Positions 47,720-58,527 of a stretch of 64,000 bases of DNA are shown in pieces. Under the pieces are notes generated by a model, which was given only the letters and a program-made list of their open reading frames with translations, was not told the origin of the DNA and searched no databases. The position numbers were made by a program, and so were the translations under genes. The stretch is from Polytrichum commune (lineage: Eukaryota; Streptophyta; Polytrichopsida; Polytrichales; Polytrichaceae). The stretch covers positions 5,084,001 through 5,148,000 of the forward strand of contig OX485809.1 of assembly GCA_950295325.1 (NCBI GenBank). The letters are read 5' to 3'. Positions within the stretch are counted from its first letter, which is position 1. Every line of letters begins with the position of its first letter.

Positions 47720-48487
47720 GGTCCGTCGGAGATATGTCGCAACCCCGCTGAAAGACCAAGCCGGCCCATGAGGAAACCGTTCATAATATTTGACCTCAAT
47801 GGGGTGCTTTGTCATTCCATGCATATCTCCAATAGTGCGTCGAAGGGTCCCTTCCGTAGTCCACAAGACATGGATTACGGCGGACAGTTCGATACTCTCA
47901 TTAACAAGAAGGTTGTACGGGCCCGGCCGAGGTTGAGGTGCTTCCTTCGTGATGTCCTTGGCTTGGCCCATGTCATCATCTGGAGCTCTATGCTCATGGA
48001 CAACACGAAGGCCATCGTCGGTTTCCTTTTCCGAGAACTCGCAATGCCATGCTTGCTTCTCGGTCAAGAACACTGCGATGACCTTTATGACCGTAATGGC
48101 AACATTGTACCCAAGGTCGGAGGAGGCCGAGGGCCTCAATTCCTAAAGGTACTGAGGAAGAACCTTTGGGTGGGCGTCCCTATGTTGGAGGGGGTGCCCC
48201 ACGGTTGTTGGCCCACCCCGGAGAACACGCTCCTCATTGACGACAGCCCGGCAAAGAGTATTCTCAATCCCCCGGGCAGTTGCATATTCCCGGATCCTTG
48301 GGAGAGTGATAGAAATGACAACTTTCTAGAGAATGAACTAGGACCCTACATTAGGAGGCTTGCCTATCACCCCGGAAGTGTCCCGGATTTTGTCCTCTCC
48401 AACCCCATTGGCAATAGGCCTCTAGGCCCAAGAGATGAGGAATTTAGGAGGTTGTACGGCTATGCCAAACTCAATAAATTAATATGA
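47720..48487 (+). CDS. FCP1/NIF-like HAD-fold domain exon (copy 2)
   Basis: After a CATCACAG acceptor the frame reads GPSEICRNPAERPSRPMRKP and runs 768 nt to TGA, the same length as the copy 1 exon. Motifs: FIIFDLNGVLCHS (motif I with the nucleophile Asp present and the second Asp replaced by Asn), RPRLRCFLRDVLG, VIIWSSM (motif II), LLLGQEHC, and TLLIDDSPAKS followed by NPPGSCIFPDPW (motif III and the FCP1-type tail). A plant clade of FCP1-like proteins also has DLNG, so a host origin of this domain is plausible. If the upstream splice is not used, the ATG at 47768 starts a 239-residue stand-alone protein. Confidence 0.78.
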   Translation, partial: GPSEICRNPAERPSRPMRKPFIIFDLNGVLCHSMHISNSASKGPFRSPQDMDYGGQFDTLINKKVVRARPRLRCFLRDVLGLAHVIIWSSMLMDNTKAIVGFLFRELAMPCLLLGQEHCDDLYDRNGNIVPKVGGGRGPQFLKVLRKNLWVGVPMLEGVPHGCWPTPENTLLIDDSPAKSILNPPGSCIFPDPWESDRNDNFLENELGPYIRRLAYHPGSVPDFVLSNPIGNRPLGPRDEEFRRLYGYAKLNKLI

Positions 48488-48575
48488 GAACTGCTTTTTG
48501 GGTTTGTACTTGGACTCTCCATGTTTATATCTAACATTTCTCCCCGTATTTTGTAAATGTATTTTTGTGTCTTAG

Positions 48576-49450
48576 TTGCCTCACCAAGCATCCCAAAGTC
48601 TCGTCCATGGCATGTGTGCATTTAAACCGGGCCCCAGCTCCCCTTCCATCGGTGTGACCGACATTTCAATGCCTTCACTATTTCAATTTTCAGCCGTCGA
48701 TGCCGCCTCTGCTGTTGATTACTCCAAAGACTCGGGGTTTGAAGACGGAGTTGTCGATAGCCCTCCTCCAAAGGTTGCAAAACTCAATTACGCTCCATCT
48801 CCATCTCCATCTCCCCTCTGCAATGAGAAGCACGTTCGAAACCCGCGGTCGACTAGACGCCTTTGTATGGATGAACCCCAAATTGATGTCCCGGCGTTTA
48901 CGAGCGTCCCTGTTGTGCTTGTGGCCCCCCTCGATCTCAAACCACCGCCCCGCAGGCCAAGGTGCCCAATTATTGGCATTCTCAAGTTTTTCCTTCATGA
49001 TATCCGTGCATTAGTGGATTTCATATTCTTGGGTTTTTCGGACTTCCATCCGTAACTTATACTAACCCACGTCATTATATGTATTTATGTTCATTGTTTC
49101 AGACCCCAATACACATGAATGTGGGCCGTTCATCCTCGACTTCGTCATTGGATAGGCGAACACTGAAGACTGCTTCTTGCGAGTCTGATCGTTGTTTGGC
49201 TCTATGGAAGAGTGCAAGACGTTTGGTTTCCCAAACGCATTCGTATTCCACTTATTCGGTAGGGGGTCGGCAAATATGGGCAAATGACACATATTCGGGG
49301 TCGACAAATAAACAAGGTTACAGCCGCGGACCCGAGATCTTTAGAGCCATGGAGGCCATGAAAGCAAAAGAACGTGAAACGGCCGTAAATGCTAATAATA
49401 GTATTGCAAAAGCAAAAGTAGTGAGTCGTAATCATGATCCGAACGTATAG
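48576..49450 (+). CDS. unrecognised exons downstream of copy 2
   Basis: Two frames: 48576 to about 48961 (Ser/Pro-rich, KDSGFEDGVVDSPPPKVAKL, YAPSPSPSP) and 49103-49450, which follows TGTTTCAG and reads TPIHMNVGRSSSTSSLDRR, then basic sequence with FRAMEAMKAKERETAV and a stop. The junction between them was not resolved because donor and acceptor phases disagree in my best pairing. A degenerate family-A palindrome (about 49036-49055) lies between. No family recognised. Position parallels the extra exons downstream of the HAD domain in copy 1. Confidence 0.35.
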
Positions 49451-50426
49451 GCTATATTAACATACATGTAGTTGTGGAATTATGTTTCTAGGACTTTCGC
49501 CTAATATTGGATATTCCACTTGCATTTTGTACTTCAACCCCTATTCAATAAATATGATATTGATTTTCCATATGCAAATGTTTTCATATATCCCATTTTC
49601 TTATTTTTAATGTGTAGTTCCATGCATTTGAGTCTCTTATTTGTTTCCAAAATTGGGAACATAGCATATTTTTAGTGTTTTCCTTCCTACAAATGTGAAA
49701 GCCACGTCCTTAAATAGTCTCAAAATCAACAAAAAGTCTCCAATTACCGAATATAGTGTTACTCCAGTTTGCTAGGAAATGATTAGGGGTACTACTAGGT
49801 GTTGAATACGGTATGGATGTCCGATCTTGGCATCATTGGGTGTCTATGCAGAAGTTGCTTATTTCAGCCTGGTATTGGGATTTTTTAATTGGACAACTAT
49901 AACCTTGGGCAACTATAATGTACTCTCATGTGGACTCATGTATATTATTGTGTAACATTTGTTCCAACATGCTAGGTATGGAGGAAATTAAGATATTTGT
50001 AGCCTCGATTAGATATTGAATGAATACTCACATTCATATCCAAATGTGGAAGCCACACGCCTACATACACCCTAACCTTGATAATGTCACACCCTCTGTT
50101 TCATCAAAAAGTGTGATATAAACAAGGTGTGACATACTTGATAATGTCACATGTTGTGCATAATGTGATATTATCAAAAAATATGTAGAAAATCAAAATA
50201 TAATTATAATGTGGAAAAAATAACAAATACGAGACTTCAATGTTTTTGAATGTAAAGTCTAATTCAAAATTGTTAATAACAACAAGAGCACATCATAATG
50301 TGTCATTGAGATCAGGTAAAGACCTCTCGCGAGAGACAAAGAAGCTTTTAATGTCACATTGTTTTGTTGATGTTAAATGTGCAACACCAATTCTAATGAG
50401 TTTGTCATGGATTTTTTCCATATCTA
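49451..50426. other. AT-rich spacer
   Basis: Contains a lone right end of the CACTATATTCG MITE (about 49730-49760) and repeated GTGACATTATCAAG-like words (50080-50180). No gene seen. Confidence 0.45.
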
Positions 50427-50437
50427 AACCCTAAACC

Positions 50438-51290
50438 CTAAACCCTAAAACCCTTCAACATATCTTTCGTAAATTTTTGTGCATCACTTAGCTTCACTAC
50501 TTTAGACTCATCATCACTGCTTTCAACAATCAATGGGCCTATTTCCATGGAATCAAGTATTTGTTCGTCATCTTGCACTAATTGCAGAAGCTCCTCTGTA
50601 GATAACTCCACCTCAAAATCATCTTCAGCTTCCATGTTTATGTACTCCAAAGGACACAGCATTTCTACGGGCTTCCCTTCAACATCCAAACCCAAATTCA
50701 ATGCGGCGATGAGTCTACCCAATTCCAAAGTTGCTTCCTCCATTTTGGACTTCATACGTTCATCAATATTGTTTATATATGCATTCCACTATGCATGCAA
50801 TATGGCGGACTTTCTCCGACAATTTCTAATGGTTTGATCATCTAATTCATGCCATGCCGCCAACATTCAATTTTCCCAAATCTTCATTTGAGTTGTTATC
50901 AACTTGTTGCAAAGTCCAGGCAACAAGCTTGCGCTTATAGCACATTTTGAATGTTGCAATCAATCCTTGATCCAAAGGCTGAACAACTGAACTCACATTT
51001 GGTGGAAGGAACAAGATAGTGATATGGGAGAGTACAAAATCATTAAACCCATCTATAACTTCCTTGACCTCACCATGAATATCATGGCTTCATGGATTAT
51101 CCATAATAATCCAAATATTTATGTCTTTCAATGCCATTCTTCGGTTCTCACTCTTCACCCATTGTGTAAAAACATCACCATTCATCTAGTATGGGGCTTT
51201 TGATATGGCCCTACTAAGGTTATGAGTAATATAAGGTTTTGGGAATAACCTGCGCGATAGAGAAGCTGCATTCAAAGTAACATAGGTGCC
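50438..51290 (-). pseudogene. pogo/Tigger-type (DDE_1) transposase relic
   Basis: Read on the minus strand the 3' part of a DDE_1/CENP-B-like transposase is clear: MNGDVFTQWVKSENRRM, then INIWIIMDNP, ITILFLPPNVSSVVQPLDQG, LIATFKMCYKRKL, and after a frameshift WHELDDQTIRNCRRKS and an acidic C-terminal tail (50438-50755). The PPN...QPLDQG block and the DN-x-x-H position are typical of the superfamily, which inserts at TA. It is dead: stops at PY*M and P*SH and at least one frameshift. The DNA-binding N-terminus was not found. A short CCCTAAA tract abuts the 3' end. Confidence 0.78.
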
Positions 51291-51339
51291 TTGAATAAAA
51301 TGGAGCTTTAAATGACTTGTAGCTAGGTCTACATTTTAT

Positions 51340-51634
51340 CATTGTTAATTTTTTTCATAGAAATAGTGTTAGACATAAATGCGCCATGACCACCTTCCCT
51401 ACTACCATGTCCCTTCTCATTTTATCATTGTTAGTTTTTTTTCATATAATTAGTGTTAGACATAAATGCGTCACCACCTTCCCCACTACCATGTCCCACT
51501 ACCATTGTTAATTTGTGCATGTAACTCTCACATATTAGCATAGATGATAGTTGGTGTTTGAGTATACATTTAATGTTACCAACTTTCATAGGGTTCGTAC
51601 TTAGTGTCTCTAACGCTAAATATCATATTTTGTG
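51340..51634. mobile_element. right portion of the TA-flanked CACAAAATATG MITE
   Basis: Matches the internal and right parts of the element at 53775-54272, including an 87-bp internal repeat step and the right end ATCATATTTTGTG followed by TA (51635-51636). No left end was found. It directly adjoins the pogo-type transposase relic, so the two may be one element. Confidence 0.7.
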
Positions 51635-51636
51635 TA

Positions 51637-53772
51637 GTTGTCTAGAACATGATTTCATGTAAAAATTGATGTTTTCTACAAAAGAGTTTTAATGGTGCCG
51701 TCAACGCTAATTACAACTCTGATTATATGCTAATTACAACTCAAGCACTAATTATATTGCATTTATTGTACCTAGTATCCTTGACAAATCAATCAATCTT
51801 ATATTACCATGTGGAACGCTTCAAGGTAGTAGAGGGTGGTGATTGGTGGGCGGTTATGGGTGTTGGCCATGAGTGGAGTGTGCATTCATTTCACCAGAAG
51901 AAAACTTGTCCATATCAACCGGCCGTTGCGACTTGGCCATTGCGACTCATGCTAGGAAAATGCATAAAAAAATATCGATATGATTGTCAATTGGAGTATT
52001 TTAGTTAGTCATTCTCCAAAACATATGCACCCCCCTTTGATGGACCTCCACAAAGTTGTGTTGCCCGTTCCCACATGCCACACCTTCCAATAAGTCACAT
52101 TTTCAACAATATGCTATGTATGACCTTAAATCAATTATAATCCAACATTTTTTTGATACCTTCATCACCCGGGATATATTTGGGGGTTTGGAATGCATGA
52201 ATCATTGGAGCAGTATAACTCGCATATGACCTCGACCCCCTTTCTTGATCGACATAGCGATAATTTTTGGGGAAAAGGAGTGTGTAAGATTTATCTTTTG
52301 TACCTCCAAGTTGAGTACCTCGTGGCATCATACATACGTAAGTGTTCATGATGTCATTTTATAGGTTGGACACATGCACTAGACGAAGACTTGTCCATTC
52401 CAACAATAGAACAAAGTTCACAAAACTACTCACGAAAGGGACTACCACGCCTACATAGCCCATAGGGAGGGCGGTCTCTACAACAAACACAAGGGTAGGT
52501 TTTGGGCATTGTAGTCGTTGCGCAACTGCATATAGTCAACATATTGAAGTCTATTTAAATGTTACATGTTGGGAGTAGCTAAAAAATCACATATATAGAA
52601 CCATAACACATATATAAGAATGACTACTTCGTAAGTGAATGTAACTCTCACACGCCTTAAACCCCCAAGGCCTTAATACAAGCACTAGTCATAAATCTAG
52701 TACTCAAATTTGTCATAATAACATTAGACTAAGTCATAAACCCATTAGTCACAAAAACATTAGCCTTACTACATACATTACCCATAAGTCTTGTGCCAAA
52801 TATATCATTCATCGCACATTCACTCCCATTGAACTCTTCGTCAATAACCTTTAAACACTTCAAATTAGTCACGAAAGCACTTAATATCCCAAATCCACTT
52901 ACTCGTATATGTGACACATGAATCTATCATAACAAATAAACGACCAATATAAAAAATCCAACCTCGTCAACTGTAGAAGGCCTTGTCACCGTTCTATGAA
53001 ATTGGATATATTAGCAGGCAATTATGACCGCTTTACCTTTATCTTCCACAACTCACCACATTGGCAAACAATGGCCACCATGTTTTTCTCCCAGTTTACA
53101 CAAATAGAGGTGTAATCAACAAAGAAGGTTTTTTTTTAAGCATGTTGTAACACACATATATTAACACACACTAGTCTTACCATATCATGTGGTTTACTAG
53201 GGAAGTAAATTATCTTAACATATATGAAATTAGATCTTCTATAGGGGTAACACTTATGGGGATCTGACTGAATCAAGTTTGTATTGTACCCATAGTCATG
53301 GAATCATGTTTATGTTTTTAAGATGCAAGCATGGCAAAATGGACCCTTAACATTATTCAGATCCACAGCAATGTGTTGTTGGTCTTACTTCTCGGGTGCG
53401 GGTAATTCCTCATCTTACACATGAATGATGAAATATGAAATGCATGATACATGCCAGTATCTGGGTGTTTCCAAGTCCAGCCGGATACACAATGTGATTG
53501 TTTGGCTTTAGGGTTTAGGGTTTAGGGTTATGTATTAACCGAATTTGAAATATTAAAATAGTATAAATAAAATTACCACCTACAAAATCATGTCATTGAT
53601 GTGTCATGTTATTGAGACGAATCTCATGTGCATATGTACACAACCTCAAATTGGATTTGCAGATCATCTTGCACTAATCACATGGTTGACATCCTAATGT
53701 CTGCCAGGCCAAACTGAATGGATTGGGTCATTGACCTTTAATTTACACCACAGTACATTATGTGCAAAACAC
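51637..53772. other. AT-rich region without genes
   Basis: Short frames only (51727-52008, 52131-52349, 52729-52917), none with recognisable features. A short TTTAGGG tract lies at about 53509-53529. Confidence 0.45.
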
Positions 53773-53774
53773 TA

Positions 53775-54272
53775 CACAAAATATGATATTTAGTGTTAGA
53801 TTAGATTTAGTGTTTTACCACCCTACTTTGCTCAACACTAAACTTCAATTCTTTGATAATTAGTGTTAGACATAAATGTGTCACCACCTTCTCCCCTACC
53901 ATGTCCCTTCTCCATTTATCATTGTTAATCTTTTTCTTCATATAATTAGTGTTAGACATAAATGCGTCACCACCTTCTCCCCTACCATGTCCCTTCTCCA
54001 TTTATCATTGTTAATCTTTTTCTTCATATAATTAGTGTTAGACATAAATGCGTCACCACCTTCCCCACTACCATGTCCCTTCTCCTTTATCATTGTTAAT
54101 TTTTGTTCATATCCTTACTAACACTAAATTTGTGCATGTAACTTTCACATAGTAGCATAGATGATATTTAGTGTTTGAGTTTACATTTAATGTTACCTAC
54201 TTTCATAGGGTTAGTGATATATAGTGTAGGGTTCGTATTTAGTGTCTCTAACACTAAATATGATATTTTGTG
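53775..54272. mobile_element. TA-flanked MITE, full-length copy
   Basis: Ends CACAAAATATGATATTTAGT and its inverse, with TA at 53773-53774 and 54273-54274. Inside is an 86-bp unit repeated about three times (53861, 53947, 54033). No coding capacity. It is the reference copy for the interrupted element at 27614-30932. Confidence 0.85.
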
Positions 54273-54274
54273 TA

Positions 54275-54549
54275 CACAAAATATGATATTTAGTGTTAGA
54301 TTAGATTTAGTGTTTTACCATCCTACTATGCTCCACACTAAATTTCAATTATTTGATGGTTAGTGTTAGACATAAATGTGCCACCACCTTCCTCACTACC
54401 ATGTACCTTCTCCAATTATCATTGTTAATTTATATTCATATCCTTACTAACAATAAATTTGTGCATGTAACTTTCACATATTAGCATAGATGATATTGAG
54501 TGTAGGGTTCGTATTTAGTGTCTCTAACACCAAATATGACTATTTTGTG
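54275..54549. mobile_element. TA-flanked MITE, short copy abutting the previous one
   Basis: Same ends, sharing the TA at 54273-54274 with its neighbour and flanked by TA at 54550-54551. Lacks the 86-bp internal repeats. Two copies side by side imply insertion into the TA duplicated by the first. Confidence 0.82.
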
Positions 54550-54551
54550 TA

Positions 54552-56253
54552 CTTACTATAGGTTCCATTTCTTATACATGTGCGCTATTCAATAAACAAC
54601 CCATCATGTTACCATTGTATCGTCCACTCAACAAAGTGTTCCCATGGGTTAATACTATAATAGTTTAGGGTGTAGTATGGTCATGTCCAATTAGCGCACA
54701 CCACACTTGGAGACAGTCCATGCCGCTATAGTTCAGGCCCTTTCCAAATATTAATTTGTTCGACATGCCACCAAATACCCTAAACAATGTGCTATACGTT
54801 GTTAAGGTACTGAGGCATAAAGTGTCACTTCTATAGTCGTCAAGAAAATACATATTGCTTAGCTATAGTGTCCACCAGTTGTGCAACCCCTCTTAGATTA
54901 GCGTACATGTCGGATTGAAGCAACTAGATTTCAATACGCAAATTAAATAGAGAATGAAACACGCGTGCGCACTCATTTTTTAATTCCAGCCTTTCAATTG
55001 CTAAATAAGAGGGCGTTTATTCGTATGTGCATGCTCCCTTGCAATCCACCCATTCAATATGTTCCAGTAGTTGTGAGGCACGTGGTCAACAAGCTAGCCA
55101 CACTAAAACCACACATTTAGTATCACTTACTATTTGGAATTGTAAAATCTTCTCTATTTACAATTCTATCATGTGCCTACTTGCAAATAACAAATTCATT
55201 GATTGGGTCCAATAGAATGTTCATAATTTTACTTCTGGTGTAATATTTTACCAAGTAAATGTGACAGCATTGCACAATCCAAACAATAATTGAGACCAAA
55301 TATCATATTTATTGCAACCTCATGTTCGTGACCAAGGTAAGTGTTACTATTGGGAGTGTGATACTTTATGGCCTCAGTATACCGTAGGTTACTAGCAGGT
55401 TAGGCAAAAAATAATTCATTACTAGTATGCCTAATTTTTTTGGAAATTCTTGACTATGTTTGCCCAAAAAAATAAAAATAAAACCAGGTTAGCTAGCCAC
55501 CCAAGTAATTTAATTCAACTTTGTGCTTAAATACCACCATAGAAAAATGTAGCTAGCCACCCAAGTAATTTAAAACTGCCCAGCTTTGAGATATTATCTT
55601 TCGAATTGCCTAACCACTTTTTGCACTTAAAATTAATTATTAGGCAAAGCAGTGCCTAAGTTGCTAGTAGCCTACGGTATTAGATTCACATTTAGAAGAA
55701 ATAATGTGTTTGATGCGTGATTCACATTAAGGATTGATTGAAATGACTAAAGGCCACTTAACATACTAGCCATGCGCCGTGACCACGAAATGTGAAGGGG
55801 CAGGGAAGAGTTCTGGAAGGCCAAGGGGCACGACCACCTCGCGGCTATTTAAAATGCCCACTTAACATACTAGCCATGCGCCATGACCACGAAATGTGAA
55901 GGGGCAGGGAAGAGTTCTGGAAGGCCAAGGGGCACGACCACCTCGTGGCTATTTGAAATGCCGTTACGGTAGTACACTATATGGACATTCTCTTTGGGGG
56001 CTATCACAATTCCCACAACTAAAAGACTGGCCCGAGTCCATAGGCGATCCAAATTAATGCTTCATATGTCGCTTTGCTATGCTAAAGGGTGGGATTTTGC
56101 TGGAGCACATTCGGACTGTCAGACATAATGATGCAATGGGCAAGAAGTGTTTTTAGCAATATTCGGCGGTGTTAGTATATCAAACACCAATCCCCTATGT
56201 TTGATAAACTGAGAGAAGTTTCATCGTTGGCCAGGCTTTGAGTGTGCAAGAAT
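54552..56253. other. spacer with one tandem duplication
   Basis: No gene seen except repeats; see 55757-55964. The minus-strand frame at 55870-56052 lies in the duplicated block and is not supported. Confidence 0.45.
55757..55964. repeat. tandem duplication, 2 x 104 bp
   Basis: Two units beginning CTTAACATACTAGCCATGCG differ at a few positions only. Confidence 0.9.
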
Positions 56254-57017
56254 ATGGCGGGGGGGAAGCGGAAATCATAAGGTCTAGGCGCGATTGCACG
56301 AAGAGAGAAATCGAGGGCGCGATGGCTGGCTTTGCAAAAGGGTGGCAGTTCAAGTCAAGATCTGGAGATATTGGCAGAAAACATTGCACGGGGAGCAGAC
56401 TCTACCAACCCAGCACCACAAAGGTATGTTGATATTTAATATAAGGCAAAAATTTCACTTTCAATAATTTGAACTACATTAATTTTATCGTATGTTGATC
56501 GCAAAAGGTATTAATCGGTAGGGTCACCAATTATGTGTGCAGTACTGCGACTGTCCAGGTGAAGGTTGCACCACATGCTGAAGGGCAAACATCCAGCCCC
56601 GGGTTGACAGTGACCGTTGCAATGCAACCTCCAACGCAGGCACCCCATCCACAGGCCCACATGTCGAACCGTGCACATTGGAAGTGGATAATGGACCTCA
56701 TGGAAGAAATGGATGTGGACGATGATAATGGAGATGATTCCGACTACGCCTCGGATTCGAGCGGGGATTCGCCTGACCCAACTTCTGAAGTTGAACGACG
56801 AATTACTCGTCACTTCAGCGAGCACCCAGAACTGTGCAGGCAGTTCAAACATCCCGCGCAAAATGTGCCTTGCATCCTCTGTGATTGCAAGCCATTCAAA
56901 TGTGTCGGGGATGTCTACATGCATGCTGCGAAGACACGTACTAAACCCACAGCGCACCGTGGATTCGCTGCTGCGATAAGATGGCTACATGGTGGCAAGG
57001 AGCCACCATGGCAGTAG
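56254..57017 (+). pseudogene. unrecognised two-exon gene with C2H2-like finger and early stop
   Basis: Exon 1, 56254-56423, begins ATGGCGGGG and ends at a GTATGT donor; exon 2, 56543-57017, follows GTGTGCAG and ends at TAG. The join is in frame and the total is 645 nt. The N-terminus is basic (MAGGKRKS, then a TAA at codon 9, then GLGAIARREKSRARWLALQK). Exon 2 has an acidic patch (MEEMDVDDDNGDDSDY) and a C-terminal finger-like segment with CILCDCKPFKCVG, VYMHAAKT and AHRGF, a plausible C2H2-type zinc site. Family unknown. The early stop makes this allele a likely pseudogene unless initiation is downstream. Confidence 0.45.
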
Positions 57018-57722
57018 CATTAATTCTTTCAATTCCTGGATAAAAACATGAACTTTACAACTTTATCTCTGAATGGGAATGTTGAAATTATAATAAAATT
57101 GCCGCATAATATCTCATTGGTCTTGGACATCGTTATTATACCAGATGTTTGTCACACCAACGCCTTCATTTGGTGTCAAAGTGGAGGTCCTAAAATACAT
57201 CAACATACCACCCAGCACGGTAAATTATGCACCGTGTTGTAAGCACCCCAGTGGTATGGTGTGATGCCCAAAAGTGATGTCCTCGGCCTCTGATGTACCA
57301 CTTACATATGTTTGATGAGATGCACCGAGTACCAGCACATAGTACAGGTCTCCTCCAAGGCATGATGCCCAATAGTGTTCTGGTGGGTCCCAGAAAGGTA
57401 CAAAGCTCATAGCTATATATCCTAGTATTTGCCCACGAAAGTTGACAACGAATGTGAGGGAGGGAACCTTCAAACTTGCAGTCCAAGAGTACGCAATTCT
57501 CCCACCAATTCCATTGAACCCGACTATATAAGCCTCCAAAGCACATCATATGCCTCATTTGTCGCCCCTTCTCCCAAGGAGCACCACAACTCTCTGGTCG
57601 TGTGAATCCATAAACCCTGCTAGCTCAGGTATGCCGCTCCAGATAGAGCTTATTGTATAGTATCTCTGGTGGTACTGCTCTCTTCACCGTACAATTCATC
57701 CGTACAGTACGGAGGAACCCGG
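57018..57722. other. spacer, one unexplained minus-strand frame
   Basis: A 104-codon minus-strand frame (57225-57539) reads like protein in places (MEAYIVGFNGIGGRIAYSW) but overlaps another long frame and has no recognisable motif or splice support. Otherwise nothing. Confidence 0.3.
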
Positions 57723-58297
57723 GTTCCACTCGATCGAGTGGAACAGAGTGTGGGTGCAATCTGGGTGCCCACACACACACTGGTGCACATGGGTTCCACT
57801 CGATTGAGTGGAACCCAGTGTGGGTGCACGTTGTGTGCACACACTGGTGCACATGGGTCCCGCTCAATCGAGTGGAACCGAGTGTGGGTGCAATCTGGGT
57901 GCCCACACACACTGGTGTACACTGCTTGCTCACATACACTGGTGCACTTGCACTTGCACACACACACACACTGTGCACACACACACACACACAGTGCACA
58001 CACAGTGCACACACACACACACACACACACTGCACACACACACACACACACTGCGCGCACACACACACACACACACACACATACACACACTGCACACGCA
58101 CACACACTGGTTGCACACTGTGCACACATACACACACTGTGGTTGCACACACTGCACACACACACTGGTTGCACACACACACACACACACTGGTTGCACA
58201 CATACACACACACTGGTTGCACACTGTGCACACACACACACACTGCTCACCCACTATGGTTGCACACACTGGGTTCCACTCGATCGAGTGGAACCCA
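57723..58297. repeat. CA-rich minisatellite with family-B palindromes
   Basis: Units of about 67 bp carrying CACACTGGTGCACATGGG and GTGTGGGTGCAATCTGGGTG alternate with palindromes of core CCACTCGATCGAGTGG at 57723-57744, 57790-57817 (one mismatch), 57856-57879 (mutated) and 58270-58297 (28 bp, perfect). Between 57955 and 58260 the sequence is almost pure CACA with GCACA and TGGTTG interruptions. Long open frames on both strands are artefacts of this composition. Confidence 0.9.
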
Positions 58298-58316
58298 AGC
58301 GCCGTAATGATGCCTG

Positions 58317-58527
58317 AAGCTAGTCACATCAAGCCTCTGGGTAGCAATTGTTGAGGAATTAATGCTAGACATTTCATCTGTGAGCTCCACACCTGTGAGC
58401 TCAAAATTTAGGCTACACTGCAAGTTATAATACTCCTCAACTTAGAACAAGACACGATGTGACTAGCCGCTAGCTGCTGATTCCATAGACGGAAGCACTG
58501 ATGAGACAACAATTGCTACCCAGAGGT
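58317..58527. repeat. imperfect inverted repeat (possible MITE or hairpin)
   Basis: CCTCTGGGTAGCAATTGTTG at about 58335 returns inverted at about 58508-58527, and GCTAGTCACATC at about 58318 returns inverted near 58460. The nested order differs between the arms, so this is a rearranged hairpin rather than a clean transposon. Confidence 0.7.

Larger units (their letters stand above)
43021..48487 (+). pseudogene. ParB / MTase-like / coiled-coil / HAD gene, copy 2 (three in-frame stops)
   Basis: Four phase-0 exons: 43021-44307, 44421-45740, 45937-47379 and 47720-48487, 4818 nt in all, an exact multiple of three (1606 codons). Splice sites are canonical (GTATGT, GTAAGT and GTAATC donors; TGCAG and CACAG acceptors). 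Order: N-terminal domain, ParB/DGQHR-type domain, helical region, MTase-like fold, coiled coil, Pro-rich and acidic tail, FCP1-like HAD. In-frame stops at 44077-44079 (TGA), 44269-44271 (TAG) and 45546-45548 (TAG) interrupt coding that clearly continues. Otherwise the frame is preserved with no indel, so decay is young or the copy is read through. The last intron is the least certain junction; if it is wrong, the HAD exon is a separate gene. Confidence 0.65.

Noticed and set aside
57625-58354. Overlapping 200-residue frames on both strands rich in Cys/Val or His/Thr
   Set aside because: They are translations of CACACA-type simple sequence; open on both strands because the repeat lacks stop codons.
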